64,000 nt of DNA from Nocardia takedensis NBRC 100417 (GTDB lineage Bacteria > Actinomycetota > Actinomycetes > Mycobacteriales > Mycobacteriaceae), in contig NZ_BAGG01000265.1 in the NCBI RefSeq assembly GCF_000308695.1, positions 1-64,000 on the forward strand, read 5' to 3'. A model generated the notes under the pieces. That model worked only from the letters and a program-made list of their open reading frames with translations, was not told the origin of the DNA and did no database searches. A program made the position numbers and the translations under genes. How positions within the stretch are numbered: position 1 is the first letter of the stretch; every line of letters begins with the position of its first letter. Below are positions 16,904 through 25,182 of the stretch, piece after piece.

Positions 16904-18006
16904 CGGGGCAACCCCGCCATCGCCGTGAGCATGTCGGTGATCCCGAAGTCGGGGCCGAAGTCCTGGAGTGTGCCGGTGGCGCAACCCAATTGGCGCAGGC
17001 CGAGGATATTGCAGACCTCCTTGACCAGCTGCCCGTCGAAGAACACCTTGTCCAGCAGCGCGTGCACGCGCACGCCGCGGTTCTCGAAGTCGACGGCCGT
17101 GTAGGCGTTGTTGAGCAACAGCGGTGTGACGTCGAGGAATTCGGCGAGTTCGCCGCGGTAGTCGGCCAAGGACTTCGTCACGGTGGCGGCGTCGGTGAGG
17201 GTGCTGTTCAGCAGGCCGGCGTTGTCGCTGAGCAGGGCGTCGGACTGCCGCAGGATCTCGACCAACCGGGCTCCGGTGTCGCCGGTACCGAGGTTCAGCT
17301 CGGCCAGCACGTCACCGAGTTGACCCGTGGCCGAAGCGAATTCGCGCACGGTCTGATCGTTGTCGGCGGCCGCGCGCATCAGCGCCGCGAGCTGGTCCAC
17401 GATCCGGCCCACCAGTTCGCGCATCTGCGCGCCGCCGTCCTCGCCCAACCGCAGCGCCGTCGCCAGTTCGTCCAGGGTGCCGCGCAGTTGGTCGCCGCTG
17501 CCGGTGGAGATGGCCGCGGCGGCGCTCAGCAGGCGGGCCACCGGGCCGTCGTCGGGGGTCTGGCCTTGCAGGTCGCCGCTCATGCGGTCGGCCGCGCCGA
17601 GCAGTCGGTCGAATTCGACGGGGGTGCGGGTGCGGTCCAGACCGATCCGGGCGCCGTCGGCCAAGGCGGGACCGCCCCGATAGGCCGGGGTGAACTCTAC
17701 GTGCCGGTCGGTGAGGACCGAGGTGGACAGCGCGACCGCCATCGCGTCGGCGGGGATGTCGACCTCGCCGTCGACCGACATGGTCACCTCGACGTGGCCG
17801 CCGCGCGGGTGGATCGCGGTGATCTCCCCCACCGGCATGCCGAGCACCGCCACGGCGTTGCCCACGTACAGCCCGGCCGCGTTGTCGAATTCGGCGGTGA
17901 CGGTGCGGTTCTCGTCGTCGAAGGGGGCCGCGCCCACGGCGCATCCGCCGATCACCACCAGCAGCAGCGCGGCGCCCGCGCGGACCAGGCCACGGAACGG
18001 ACTCAT
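16900..18006 (-). CDS. mceD: MceD, MCE-family protein with a lipobox
   Basis: 368 residues, fourth Mce chain of the operon. The MCE domain (about 35-110) carries GLYVGNAVAVLGMPVGEI; long helices follow and the C-terminus is ITDMLTAMAGLPR. Its N-terminal hydrophobic segment ends in IGGC, a plausible lipobox, so this chain may be lipidated as well as MceE. The ATG at 18006 overlaps the mceC stop by 4 bp, indicating translational coupling. It is somewhat short for an Mce chain, with no visible disruption. Confidence 0.9.
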   Translation of the reverse strand: MSPFRGLVRAGAALLLVVIGGCAVGAAPFDDENRTVTAEFDNAAGLYVGNAVAVLGMPVGEITAIHPRGGHVEVTMSVDGEVDIPADAMAVALSTSVLTDRHVEFTPAYRGGPALADGARIGLDRTRTPVEFDRLLGAADRMSGDLQGQTPDDGPVARLLSAAAAISTGSGDQLRGTLDELATALRLGEDGGAQMRELVGRIVDQLAALMRAAADNDQTVREFASATGQLGDVLAELNLGTGDTGARLVEILRQSDALLSDNAGLLNSTLTDAATVTKSLADYRGELAEFLDVTPLLLNNAYTAVDFENRGVRVHALLDKVFFDGQLVKEVCNILGLRQLGCATGTLQDFGPDFGITDMLTAMAGLPR

Positions 18007-19052
18007 CGGCAGTCCTCGCGGTAGGGGGTCAGGTTCGCCTGCGACGCGCGGCCGCTCAGCGCGCACATCCAGGAGTCGATCATCGGACCGGAGGGTGCGG
18101 TGAAGTCGACCTCGTTGGCCGTGCCCGAGGCGTTGGCGAAGTTGCGCACCGGCACGGGCAGGATCTCGAGGGTGTTGCGCAGCAGCGCGTCGTTGCGCGC
18201 CAGGCTGCCCAGCAGGTTGTCCAGGCCGGCCAGCAACTCCTCCACGGCGGGACGGTCCTGGACCAGCAGCGTGCGCAGTTGATCCGCCAGGCGGGTGGTG
18301 GCCTGCATCAGGCGTTCGATCGCGTCACGGCGCGCGACGATCTCGGTGAGCACGTCGCGCCCCTGGGTCATCACCGCGGCCAGGTCGGCGCGCTGATCGG
18401 TGAGCACCTGGGTGAGTTTCGCGGTGCTCGCGAGCAGCGCGCCCACCTCGGAGCGCCGGTCGCCCAGGATGTTCGCCAAGGCCCGCAGGTTGTCCAGCAT
18501 CGAGGGCAGCACGGTGGGCACACCGTCGAGTTGGCCCGCCAACGTGGTCAGCGACTGTCCGATCTGCCGGGTGTCGATCTGCTCGAGGGTGACGGTGGCG
18601 TTCTCCAGCGCGCGTTGCAGATCGTAGGGAACCTCGGTCTGTTCCAGGGTGATCCGGTGCGCGGGCAGCGACCCCTCCCCCGCCGGGCGCAGTTCGATGT
18701 AGCGCGCGCCGAGCAGGGTGGTCAGCTTGATGGCCGCGCCGGTCCGCGCGCCCAGCGGCACGTCCGCGTCCACGCTCAGGGTGACCAGCACGCGGTCGCC
18801 CGCCAGTCGCTGCCGCTGGACCGCGCCGACCGGCACGCCCGCGACGGTTACGGCGTCACCGGGGCGGATACCCGCCGCCTGGGCGAATTCGGCCTCGTAT
18901 TCGACGCGGCCCACTTGCAGACGGCTGTAGCCGATCGCGCCCGCTGTCACCGCCAGCAGCACCAGTACCGCGATCGCGCCGAGCACGACGCGGGGATGGT
19001 CCTCGAGCGGGGTGCGCAAGGTCCGGCGTACGGGGGATCTCTTCGCGTTCAT
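18003..19052 (-). CDS. mceC: MceC, MCE-family protein
   Basis: 349 residues: a basic N-terminus, a transmembrane helix (VVLGAIAVLVLLAVTAGAIG, about 21-40), the MCE domain (about 48-125, with GIRPGDAVTVAGVPVGAV), and a long amphipathic helical stretch that would line the lipid channel. The C-terminus lacks the long Pro-rich tail of many MceC proteins. Four bases separate it from mceB. Order and size fix its identity as the third Mce chain. Confidence 0.92.
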   Translation of the reverse strand: MNAKRSPVRRTLRTPLEDHPRVVLGAIAVLVLLAVTAGAIGYSRLQVGRVEYEAEFAQAAGIRPGDAVTVAGVPVGAVQRQRLAGDRVLVTLSVDADVPLGARTGAAIKLTTLLGARYIELRPAGEGSLPAHRITLEQTEVPYDLQRALENATVTLEQIDTRQIGQSLTTLAGQLDGVPTVLPSMLDNLRALANILGDRRSEVGALLASTAKLTQVLTDQRADLAAVMTQGRDVLTEIVARRDAIERLMQATTRLADQLRTLLVQDRPAVEELLAGLDNLLGSLARNDALLRNTLEILPVPVRNFANASGTANEVDFTAPSGPMIDSWMCALSGRASQANLTPYREDCR

Positions 19053-19056
19053 GCCC

Positions 19057-20094
19057 TCACCTACAGGTCGGTGAATACTGGGCCTGCCCCGAGGCCGAGG
19101 CCAGCCCGACCACCGTGGGCACGAGCGGGATCAGCGGCGGCAGCAGGTTGACGTTGAAATTGCACAGGTAGGTGTTGAGGTAGGGGCCTTCCTGGCTGAC
19201 CCGCGCCAGCCCTTTCATCAGGGCGGGCAGGTTGAAGCCGAGGTAGGCGAACTCGTCCTTGTTCTCCTGGAAGTGCCGGGTGAATCCCGGTTGGCGGTAG
19301 AGCATCTCGTGCAGCGGCGCGTCCGCGCCGTCGAGCAGATCGGCCATCCGCCCGGTCGTCGTGGCGGCCGTGCTCAGCGCGCCGAGCAGTTCGTCACGGT
19401 GACGCGAGAGGCCGTCCACGATCGAGCGCGAACTCTCCAGCAGGGTGCTCACCTCGCCGCTGTGGCCCGCCAGTTCGCCGACCACCTTGTTCAGGTTGAC
19501 GATGACCGAGCCGAGCACCTGGTCCGGGCCCGCCAGCGACTGGGCCAGCGTCGAGACCTGTTCCACCAGCAGGACCAGCGAGGTGCCGTCGCCTTGCAGC
19601 GCGGTGATCAGCGCGGCGGTGACGTTGTCGACCTGCTTCGGATCGAGTCCGCTGAACAGGGGCTCGAAACCGTTGAGCAGTCCGGAGATGTCGAAGGACG
19701 GCTCGGTGTGCTCGAGCGGGATCTCCCCGCCCGGCGGCAGCGGCAGCGGATCGCCGAAGTCGGCGCGGGCCAGTCCGAGATAGCGCTGGCCGATCAGGTT
19801 CTGGTAGGTGATCGACGCGGCGGTGTCGCCGTGCAGCGTCTGATCGTCCTGGACGCGGAACCGGACCCGCGCGTGCGTGCCGTCGAGTTCGATGGCGTCC
19901 ACCCGACCGACCCGCACTCCCGCCATGCGCACGTCGTCACCGACGCGCAGACCGCTGACATCGGTGAACACCGCGCTGTAGGTACGGGTTTCGCCGCTGA
20001 TCCCCCGGTTCAGCGTGACGAAGGTGATGTAGAGCAGCGCGACGGCGAGGGCGACGAACAGGCTGACGCCCACCAGGGCCTTGCGATAGCTCAT
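19057..20094 (-). CDS. mceB: MceB, MCE-family protein
   Basis: 345 residues beginning MSYRKALVG, with a transmembrane helix at about 6-28, the MCE domain at about 35-110 (GLRVGDDVRMAGVRVGRV) and the conserved MceB C-terminal region with paired Cys (LNTYLCNFNV and YSPTCR). The frame stays open far upstream into mceA, but the true start is the ATG at 20094, overlapping the mceA stop by 4 bp. Role as for the other needle subunits. Confidence 0.93.
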   Translation of the reverse strand: MSYRKALVGVSLFVALAVALLYITFVTLNRGISGETRTYSAVFTDVSGLRVGDDVRMAGVRVGRVDAIELDGTHARVRFRVQDDQTLHGDTAASITYQNLIGQRYLGLARADFGDPLPLPPGGEIPLEHTEPSFDISGLLNGFEPLFSGLDPKQVDNVTAALITALQGDGTSLVLLVEQVSTLAQSLAGPDQVLGSVIVNLNKVVGELAGHSGEVSTLLESSRSIVDGLSRHRDELLGALSTAATTTGRMADLLDGADAPLHEMLYRQPGFTRHFQENKDEFAYLGFNLPALMKGLARVSQEGPYLNTYLCNFNVNLLPPLIPLVPTVVGLASASGQAQYSPTCR

Positions 20095-21359
20095 CGCGGA
20101 CCTCCCGTCGGGAACGGCCCGTCGGCCAGCAGCGGCGCGAGCAGCGACTCCGCGCCGTTCTGCTCGCCGGTGAGCACCCGCTGCACCAGGTCGCGCAGGT
20201 CGGCGGGCAGGTCGACGGGCATCGGCGGATAGGTCGCCGGGTCCAGGGCGGCGGGCACGGGCTCGACCGGGATGTTCTCCGGCGCGGTCCGGCAACTCGG
20301 TCCTTCGAGGTCGCCGTAGCGGGGACAGTCGGCGCGGGTGTAGGGGGTGTGCGGGGTGAAGCGGAACTGGAATTTGCCGCGCCCGCGCGGGCTCTCGGCA
20401 TTCCAGAACTCGCTGAACCACAGGTCCGACAGGTTGCGGATGCGCAGCACGATCGGGCCGAAAGCCGGTGAGCCCGCGGCGAAGACGTCCAGCACCGGTC
20501 CGAGTTGGTCGGTGGCCGTGACGAGTTGGTCGGTGCGCCGGCCCAAGGTGGCCTCGACGGTGGACAGCGTGCCCGTCCCGGCGGTGAGCAGGTTCGTCAG
20601 CTGGGCGTCCTGTTCGGCGACGGTGCGCATCGGCAGCACCGCGTGGTGCAGCGCGTCGAGCAGGTCGGGGGCCGAATCGTCCAGTCCGCGCACGGCTTCG
20701 GCGACCAGCGCGAGCGTCGGCGGTCCGCCGTCGGGGGTGAGCAGCGCGTCGAATTCGCGGGTGATGCGGTCCAACTGCGCGCCCGCCGCGACCAGATCGG
20801 CGCCGCGCCGGTCGGTGGCCCGCGCGACGGCGGCGAGCACGCCGACGGTCGCGCCGGAACCGATGCGGGCGGTGGCGGCGATGATCTCGCGCAGTTTGGT
20901 CAGCGCCGTCTGCAGTTGCACGGTGGCCAGGGTGCGGTCCTGGGGGATCTCCACCTCGGCGCTCAGCGCGGGCGCGGGGCCGTTGTCGACCAGTTGCACC
21001 GAGGACACGGCGAAGACGTTGCTGGGCACCACCCGGGCCGTCACCGTGCGGGGTATGCCCGCCACGACCTGCGGGTCGAGCAGGAGCCGTACCCGATTGC
21101 CCCGGTCGCCCGCGACCAGGTCCACCGAACCCACCGTGCCGACCAGCATGCCGCGGAATTTGACGTCCGAGCGCGCGGGCAGGCCGTCGCCGAGTTGGTC
21201 GAGGACGGCGACGACCTCGACCTGCTCGTCGAACCGGCCGGTGGATTTCATCAGCAGCACCGACACGACCGCCGCGCTCACCAGCACCAGCGCGATGCCG
21301 CGCAGTACCAGCGCGAGACCCGAGGGTCCGCGTCCGTCCTTCTCGAACAGGATCGACAT
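20091..21359 (-). CDS. mceA: MceA, MCE-family protein
   Basis: 422 residues, first Mce chain after the permeases. Seen: a transmembrane helix (about 18-37), the MCE domain (about 42-120, with ARSDVKFRGMLVGTVGSV), a helical needle domain and a C-terminal domain with NLSDLWFSEFWNAES and CPRYGDLEGPSC typical of MceA. It starts 4 bp after yrbEB ends. No integrin-like RGD motif was seen. Confidence 0.93.
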   Translation of the reverse strand: MSILFEKDGRGPSGLALVLRGIALVLVSAAVVSVLLMKSTGRFDEQVEVVAVLDQLGDGLPARSDVKFRGMLVGTVGSVDLVAGDRGNRVRLLLDPQVVAGIPRTVTARVVPSNVFAVSSVQLVDNGPAPALSAEVEIPQDRTLATVQLQTALTKLREIIAATARIGSGATVGVLAAVARATDRRGADLVAAGAQLDRITREFDALLTPDGGPPTLALVAEAVRGLDDSAPDLLDALHHAVLPMRTVAEQDAQLTNLLTAGTGTLSTVEATLGRRTDQLVTATDQLGPVLDVFAAGSPAFGPIVLRIRNLSDLWFSEFWNAESPRGRGKFQFRFTPHTPYTRADCPRYGDLEGPSCRTAPENIPVEPVPAALDPATYPPMPVDLPADLRDLVQRVLTGEQNGAESLLAPLLADGPFPTGGPR

Positions 21360-21362
21360 CGA

Positions 21363-22220
21363 CTAACCCCCGAGCCGCGCGCCCGCGCCGATGCCCCACA
21401 GGGCGACGGTGAGCAGCAGGTTGACGATGATCATCAGCGAGATGGCGGCCCGCATCGCGCGGCCCGCCGCGATGCCGACACCCTGCGGGCCGCCCGCGGC
21501 GTAGAAGCCGTAGTAGCACTGCACGGTGGTCGTGATGATCACGAAGACAACGGCTTTGAGCAGCGAGTACACGATGTCGTTGCCGTTGAGGACGAGTTGG
21601 AAGTAGTGCTGGTAGGTGCCCGCCGACAGGCCGCCGGAGAAGCCGACCACGGCCTGCACCGCGAGGTAGTTGACGGCCAGGCAGACCAGATACAGCGGGA
21701 TCATGGCCAGGATCGAGGCCAGCAGTCGGGTGCTGACCAGGTACGGGATCGACCGGATCGCCATGGATTCCATCGCGTCGATCTCCTCGGCGATCCCCAT
21801 CGCGCCCAACTGCGCGGTGAACCGGCAGCCCGCCTGCGAGGCGAAGGCCAGCGAGGCCATGATGGGCGCGAGTTCGCGGGTGGAGGCGGTGGAGGCGATC
21901 AGGCCGACGGTCGGTTCCATGCCGAGCAGGTGCAGCGCGTTGTAACCCTCGAGGCCGACGATGGCGCCGCCCGCCGCGCCGAGCACGATGATGACGCCCG
22001 CGGTGCCGCCGCCGACGACCAGTGAGCCGTTGCCCCAGGTGATGTCGGACAGGATGCGCAGGAATTCCTTGCGGTAGTGCCGCAGCATCACCGGGATCGA
22101 GACCAGCGCGCGGACCAGGAAGGTGATCATGTGGCCCAGGCGCATGACCGTGATCGAGAACTGTCTGCCCGAGCGCAACAGTACGCGGGTGCCCGGCGGC
22201 CGGTAGGGCGCGGCCATCAC
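21363..22220 (-). CDS. yrbEB: YrbEB, MlaE-type ABC permease subunit of the Mce transporter
   Basis: 285-residue integral membrane protein with about five or six hydrophobic helices and the MlaE/YrbE signature MGIAEEIDAMESMAIRSIPYLVSTR (written in full by position: about residues 138-162), the coupling helix that meets the ATPase MceG. It works with YrbEA as the permease pair of the Mce importer. The start is GTG 22220 or ATG 22217; both overlap the yrbEA stop. The ATPase is not encoded here, as is usual for mce operons. Confidence 0.95.
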   Translation of the reverse strand: MMAAPYRPPGTRVLLRSGRQFSITVMRLGHMITFLVRALVSIPVMLRHYRKEFLRILSDITWGNGSLVVGGGTAGVIIVLGAAGGAIVGLEGYNALHLLGMEPTVGLIASTASTRELAPIMASLAFASQAGCRFTAQLGAMGIAEEIDAMESMAIRSIPYLVSTRLLASILAMIPLYLVCLAVNYLAVQAVVGFSGGLSAGTYQHYFQLVLNGNDIVYSLLKAVVFVIITTTVQCYYGFYAAGGPQGVGIAAGRAMRAAISLMIIVNLLLTVALWGIGAGARLGG

Positions 22221-23122
22221 AGCGCCGACCGCGGGAACAGGATCAGGAACATCTGGGTGAAGACGACATTGACCACCATCAGCAGCAGGATCGAGGACAC
22301 CACGGTGGAGTTGACCGCGTTGGCGACCCCGGCGGGTCCGCCGCGCGTGGACAGCCCTTTCTCACACGCCACCACCGCGACGATGGCCCCGTACACCACG
22401 GCCTTGACCACGGTCAGCCACAGGTCGCCGACGGTGGCGAAGGAGGCGAAGGTCGCCACGAAACTGCCGGGTGTGCCGTTCTGGGCGAAGACGTTGAACA
22501 GGTAGCCCGCCAGGAAGCCGACGAAGCAGACCACTCCGGTCAGGCAGACGCCGACCAGGATCGCGGCCGCCAGGCGCGGCACGACCAGGCGGCGGATGAC
22601 CGAGACGCCCATGATCTCCATGGCGTCGAGTTCGTCGCGGATCTTGCGCGAGCCGAGGTCGGCGCAGATGGCCGATCCGACCGCCGCGGCCATCAGCAGC
22701 GCCGCGACCATGGGCGCGCCCTGCCGGATCACCGCGAGTCCGCTGGCCGCGCCCGCCAGCGAGGTGGCCCCGACCTGTCCGGCCAGCAGGCCGAACTGGA
22801 TGGACAGGGTGACCCCGATGGGCAGCGAGACGAAGATCGTCGGCAGCGCCGCCGAGGAGGCCATGAACGCCGATTGCCGGATGAATTCGGCGAAGGCGAA
22901 GCGGCCGGTGACGATGTCGAGGACGAGGTACTGCATCGCGCGCACGCCGAGGACGAACTGTCCGCCCACGGTCTCGAGCGCGGCCTGCGGGTGCCGCCGC
23001 ACGTAACCGCGTCCCCAGTCGGCGATCTCGCGCGTCGCGGGCGACGCGGAGACCGGAGCGGGCCCGGTTTCCGCTGCGCGGTCCGTGACCTTCCGGACTG
23101 CTGCGGCGCGACGAATCGTCAT
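22217..23122 (-). CDS. yrbEA: YrbEA, MlaE-type ABC permease subunit of the Mce transporter
   Basis: 301-residue membrane protein and first gene of the Mce operon. After a 45-residue polar N-terminus it has about five transmembrane helices and the family signature with IRDELDAMEIMGVSVIRRLV (about residues 178-197). The ATG at 23122 is used; a GTG at 23182 in frame would add 20 residues but has no visible ribosome-binding site. A perfect 17-bp operator palindrome lies 150 bp upstream at 23272-23288, which makes this the probable regulated promoter for the whole 11-kb transcript. Confidence 0.94.
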   Translation of the reverse strand: MTIRRAAAVRKVTDRAAETGPAPVSASPATREIADWGRGYVRRHPQAALETVGGQFVLGVRAMQYLVLDIVTGRFAFAEFIRQSAFMASSAALPTIFVSLPIGVTLSIQFGLLAGQVGATSLAGAASGLAVIRQGAPMVAALLMAAAVGSAICADLGSRKIRDELDAMEIMGVSVIRRLVVPRLAAAILVGVCLTGVVCFVGFLAGYLFNVFAQNGTPGSFVATFASFATVGDLWLTVVKAVVYGAIVAVVACEKGLSTRGGPAGVANAVNSTVVSSILLLMVVNVVFTQMFLILFPRSAL

Positions 23123-23271
23123 GGCGTGGTCTTTCGGTTCGACAGGGTGCGCGCGAGGACGCGACGCGGCTGGGAAAGGCACGGAACGAGGTGAGAACTC
23201 ACTCCCCGAGAGCTTGACATGACCATTGTGAGTGCCACCACAACCCTAGTCAAGAGCGGAATGCAGAAAAG

Positions 23272-23288
23272 GGAGAATCCAATTCTCC
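23272..23288. promoter_or_regulatory. GGAGAAT-CCA-ATTCTCC operator of the Mce operon
   Basis: Perfect 7-bp inverted arms with a 3-bp spacer, upstream of yrbEA. It is identical in both half-sites to the site at 50806-50822 and shares the GAGAAT-N3-ATTCTC core with the others in this window. It also lies in the promoter region of the divergent TetR gene. Confidence 0.72.
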
Positions 23289-23495
23289 TGTGTGCGTTCG
23301 CATTCCACGGAATTCGTTGATTCGAAATGCCGAAAAGGGGCGGCGGGAAATTCCCGTCACCCTCGCGCGATGCGCGTCGACCGCTCGCGCGGTGCCGCGC
23401 AGCCGTCGAGATGGCTTGCGACACAACATAGGTGCCGCGACACGCCGGAGGTCCACGAGGGACTTCCGGCTGCGCGGGCGCTGTCCTGAGCACCC

Positions 23496-23514
23496 GCACA
23501 GCATTGTGCTGTGC
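23496..23514. promoter_or_regulatory. GCACAGCA-TTG-TGCTGTGC palindrome upstream of the TetR gene
   Basis: Perfect 8-bp arms with a 3-bp spacer, 102 bp before the TetR start. Its sequence is unrelated to the GAGAAT motif. It could be an autoregulatory operator or a site for another regulator. Confidence 0.45.
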
Positions 23515-23615
23515 ACATGCTTAGCATGGAATTCGAGAACGAGTCAAGAGCGTAACGCCGCCGCATTCCTCGCTATGTATGTGAACAACAACCGTTTCCG
23601 GAGAGAGGTGGGCCG

Positions 23616-24209
23616 ATGCCGTCGTCGCGCAGGATCGGGGCTCCCGACGCCAAGAATCGCGCCCTGCTGCTCGAGGCCGCCGAACAGCTGCTCGTGGAGG
23701 AGGGCTGGGCGATGGTGACCTCGCGCCGGGTGGCCGAACGCGCCGAACTCAAACCGCAACTCGTGCACTACTACTTCCGATCCATGGACGATCTGCTGCT
23801 CGAGATATTCCAGCGGCGCGCCGAGGAAGGGTTGGTGATCCAGGACGCCGTGCTGGCCTCGGCCGAACCGCTGCGGGCGCTGTGGGAGTTCAGCATCGAC
23901 CCGGCCGCGGTCCGGTTCACGATGGAATTCGTCGGGTTGTCCAACCACCGGCCCGCCCTGCGCGCCGCCGTCGCCGACTGGGCCGAGAAATTCCGCGCCG
24001 CGCAGACCACCGCGCTGACCCGCATCCTGGACGACTACGGGTTCGACACCGCGCGATTCCCCGCGGCCGCCATGGCGGTGCTGATCACGAGCGTGTCCCG
24101 GGTGGTCGTCCTCGAACGCGCCCTCGGCATGTCCGGCGGGCACGCCGAGGCGATCGCGATGGTCGAGCGCGAGATCGACGCGCTGGAACGGGGTGCGCGA
24201 AAGTCCTGA
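23616..24209 (+). CDS. TetR-family transcriptional regulator
   Basis: 197 residues. The N-terminal TetR helix-turn-helix is clear (LLLEAAEQLLVEEG, then TSRRVAERAELKPQLVHYYF at about residues 36-55, then SMDDLL). The C-terminal ligand domain is helical and ends with a conserved R.VVLERALGM segment. The ATG at 23616 has a nearby GAGAGG. It is divergent from the Mce operon and is the best local candidate for the protein that binds the GAGAAT-N3-ATTCTC palindromes, since TetR dimers bind such short dyads and one site lies in its own divergent promoter. The inducing ligand is unknown; an acyl-CoA intermediate is typical of catabolic TetR proteins. Confidence 0.9.
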   Translation: MPSSRRIGAPDAKNRALLLEAAEQLLVEEGWAMVTSRRVAERAELKPQLVHYYFRSMDDLLLEIFQRRAEEGLVIQDAVLASAEPLRALWEFSIDPAAVRFTMEFVGLSNHRPALRAAVADWAEKFRAAQTTALTRILDDYGFDTARFPAAAMAVLITSVSRVVVLERALGMSGGHAEAIAMVEREIDALERGARKS

Positions 24210-24230
24210 CCGCGCAACCGGTTTCGGGTA

Positions 24231-24836
24231 TCAGCCCGCCGATTCCAGATCGCGCAGATGGGTGCGGTAGGACGGCGGAAGCAGTTCGCCGGTGCGGAAG
24301 CGCTCGGTGGTCTCGGCCGCGCCCGCCGGCAGTCCGGCCGCGGCCAGCGCCCGCGTCTTGAACGCGCGCGCCGCGACGCTGACGCGATGGTAGGAGGTGC
24401 CGACGCGGCCGTCGAGTTCGGCGGGGAGCCGGTCACCCCACACCACGACCTCGAGCAGTCCGCGGTCCAGACAGTCGATGAGCCCTTCGCGGATCATCGG
24501 GTCCCAGCGATACATGTCGGCCGAGACGGCCACGGCCGTCGGCCAAGCGCTGTGTCCGCCGCCGGGCAGGGATTTGCGCAGGTCCAGCACGGTGGCGCCG
24601 AGGATCTGCAAGGGGTAGACGTTGCGCGGTTCGGGGACGAGGACCGTCACCTCCCAACCCGCCGCCGAACGATCGAAGAGCCATCCGCCCGCGTGCCGGA
24701 CCACGTCGGTCTCGTCGGGAGCGATGACGGCCAGCCGATACCGCAGCGGGCGTCGCTTGGCGTGGGCGCGCCAGCGGCTGACGGAGTGAACGCCGGAGTC
24801 GGTTCGGTCGACGGAGTCGACGGATCGTGCAGCCAT
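24231..24836 (-). CDS. Conserved hypothetical protein, paralogue of the 5.9 kb gene
   Basis: 201 residues. It shares with the protein at 5863-6441 the blocks GGWLFD..AAGWEV (about 54-68), PLQILGA, DCLDRGLLEVVVWGDRLP and VAARAFKTRALAAAGLP, then ERFRTGELLP. No membrane segment, signal peptide or known motif. The start is either the ATG at 24836 or the one at 24845; GGATGGAA precedes the first. It is convergent with the TetR gene, 21 bp apart, and its promoter region contains a CRP-like site. Function unknown. Confidence 0.78.
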   Translation of the reverse strand: MAARSVDSVDRTDSGVHSVSRWRAHAKRRPLRYRLAVIAPDETDVVRHAGGWLFDRSAAGWEVTVLVPEPRNVYPLQILGATVLDLRKSLPGGGHSAWPTAVAVSADMYRWDPMIREGLIDCLDRGLLEVVVWGDRLPAELDGRVGTSYHRVSVAARAFKTRALAAAGLPAGAAETTERFRTGELLPPSYRTHLRDLESAG

Positions 24837-24998
24837 GATTTCCATCCGAATCAGTCGGGAACTCGACACGGCGGTTGCTCCGCGGCGGCCACCGGCAACG
24901 AGCTGAAGCTGCCTGTTCCGTCCAGTCGGACCACAACTACCGACCACACCGTAAGGCGATTCGACCTCCGCCGATACCGACCTCGCAAAACTACTAGA

Positions 24999-25014
24999 TG
25001 TGATGAATATCACA
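24999..25014. promoter_or_regulatory. CRP/GlxR-type binding site
   Basis: TGTGA-TGAATA-TCACA is an exact match to the TGTGA-N6-TCACA consensus of CRP-family regulators, which in actinobacteria (GlxR, Crp) respond to cAMP. It lies 169 bp upstream of the ligase start and 163 bp upstream of the divergent hypothetical gene. Confidence 0.6.
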
Positions 25015-25092
25015 TTACCGCGTGAGTATCCCTGTTACGGAAATGACGTGCAGTTTTGGGTGCAACCCTCGCTGCCAGGTGGTCCACCCCTG

Positions 25093-25136
25093 TTCTCCTT
25101 TGAGAAAATGTGCTTCTCTCGAAATGAGAACGTTCT
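25093..25136. promoter_or_regulatory. Cluster of TTCTC/GAGAA half-sites upstream of the ligase
   Basis: TTCTC (25093), GAGAA (25102), TTCTC (25114) and the perfect 10-bp palindrome AGAACGTTCT (25127-25136). The half-sites resemble the shared operator but none has the standard N3 spacing, so binding here is uncertain. Confidence 0.35.
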
Positions 25137-25182
25137 TACGTCGCGGTGTGTCCCGTCGGCCGCACCGGAGAAGGGGCCGACG

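Larger units (their letters stand above)
23123..23615. other. Divergent intergenic region between the Mce operon and the TetR gene
   Basis: 493 bp without a convincing gene. It is lower in GC than its surroundings and holds two palindromes, described separately: the GAGAAT-type operator nearer the Mce operon and a GCACAGCA dyad nearer the TetR gene. Short open frames in it show no recognisable protein and overlap these sites. Confidence 0.7.
24837..25182. other. Divergent intergenic region before the 25.2 kb acyl-CoA ligase
   Basis: 346 bp without a gene. AT-richer than its neighbours. It carries a CRP/GlxR-type dyad (24999-25014) and a cluster of TTCTC/GAGAA half-sites (25093-25136), suggesting combined global and pathway control of the ligase. 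Confidence 0.65.

Noticed and set aside
20095..21519. Upstream extension of the mceB frame
   Set aside because: It overlaps mceA completely and is Arg-rich nonsense; MceB starts at 20094 with the expected signal anchor.
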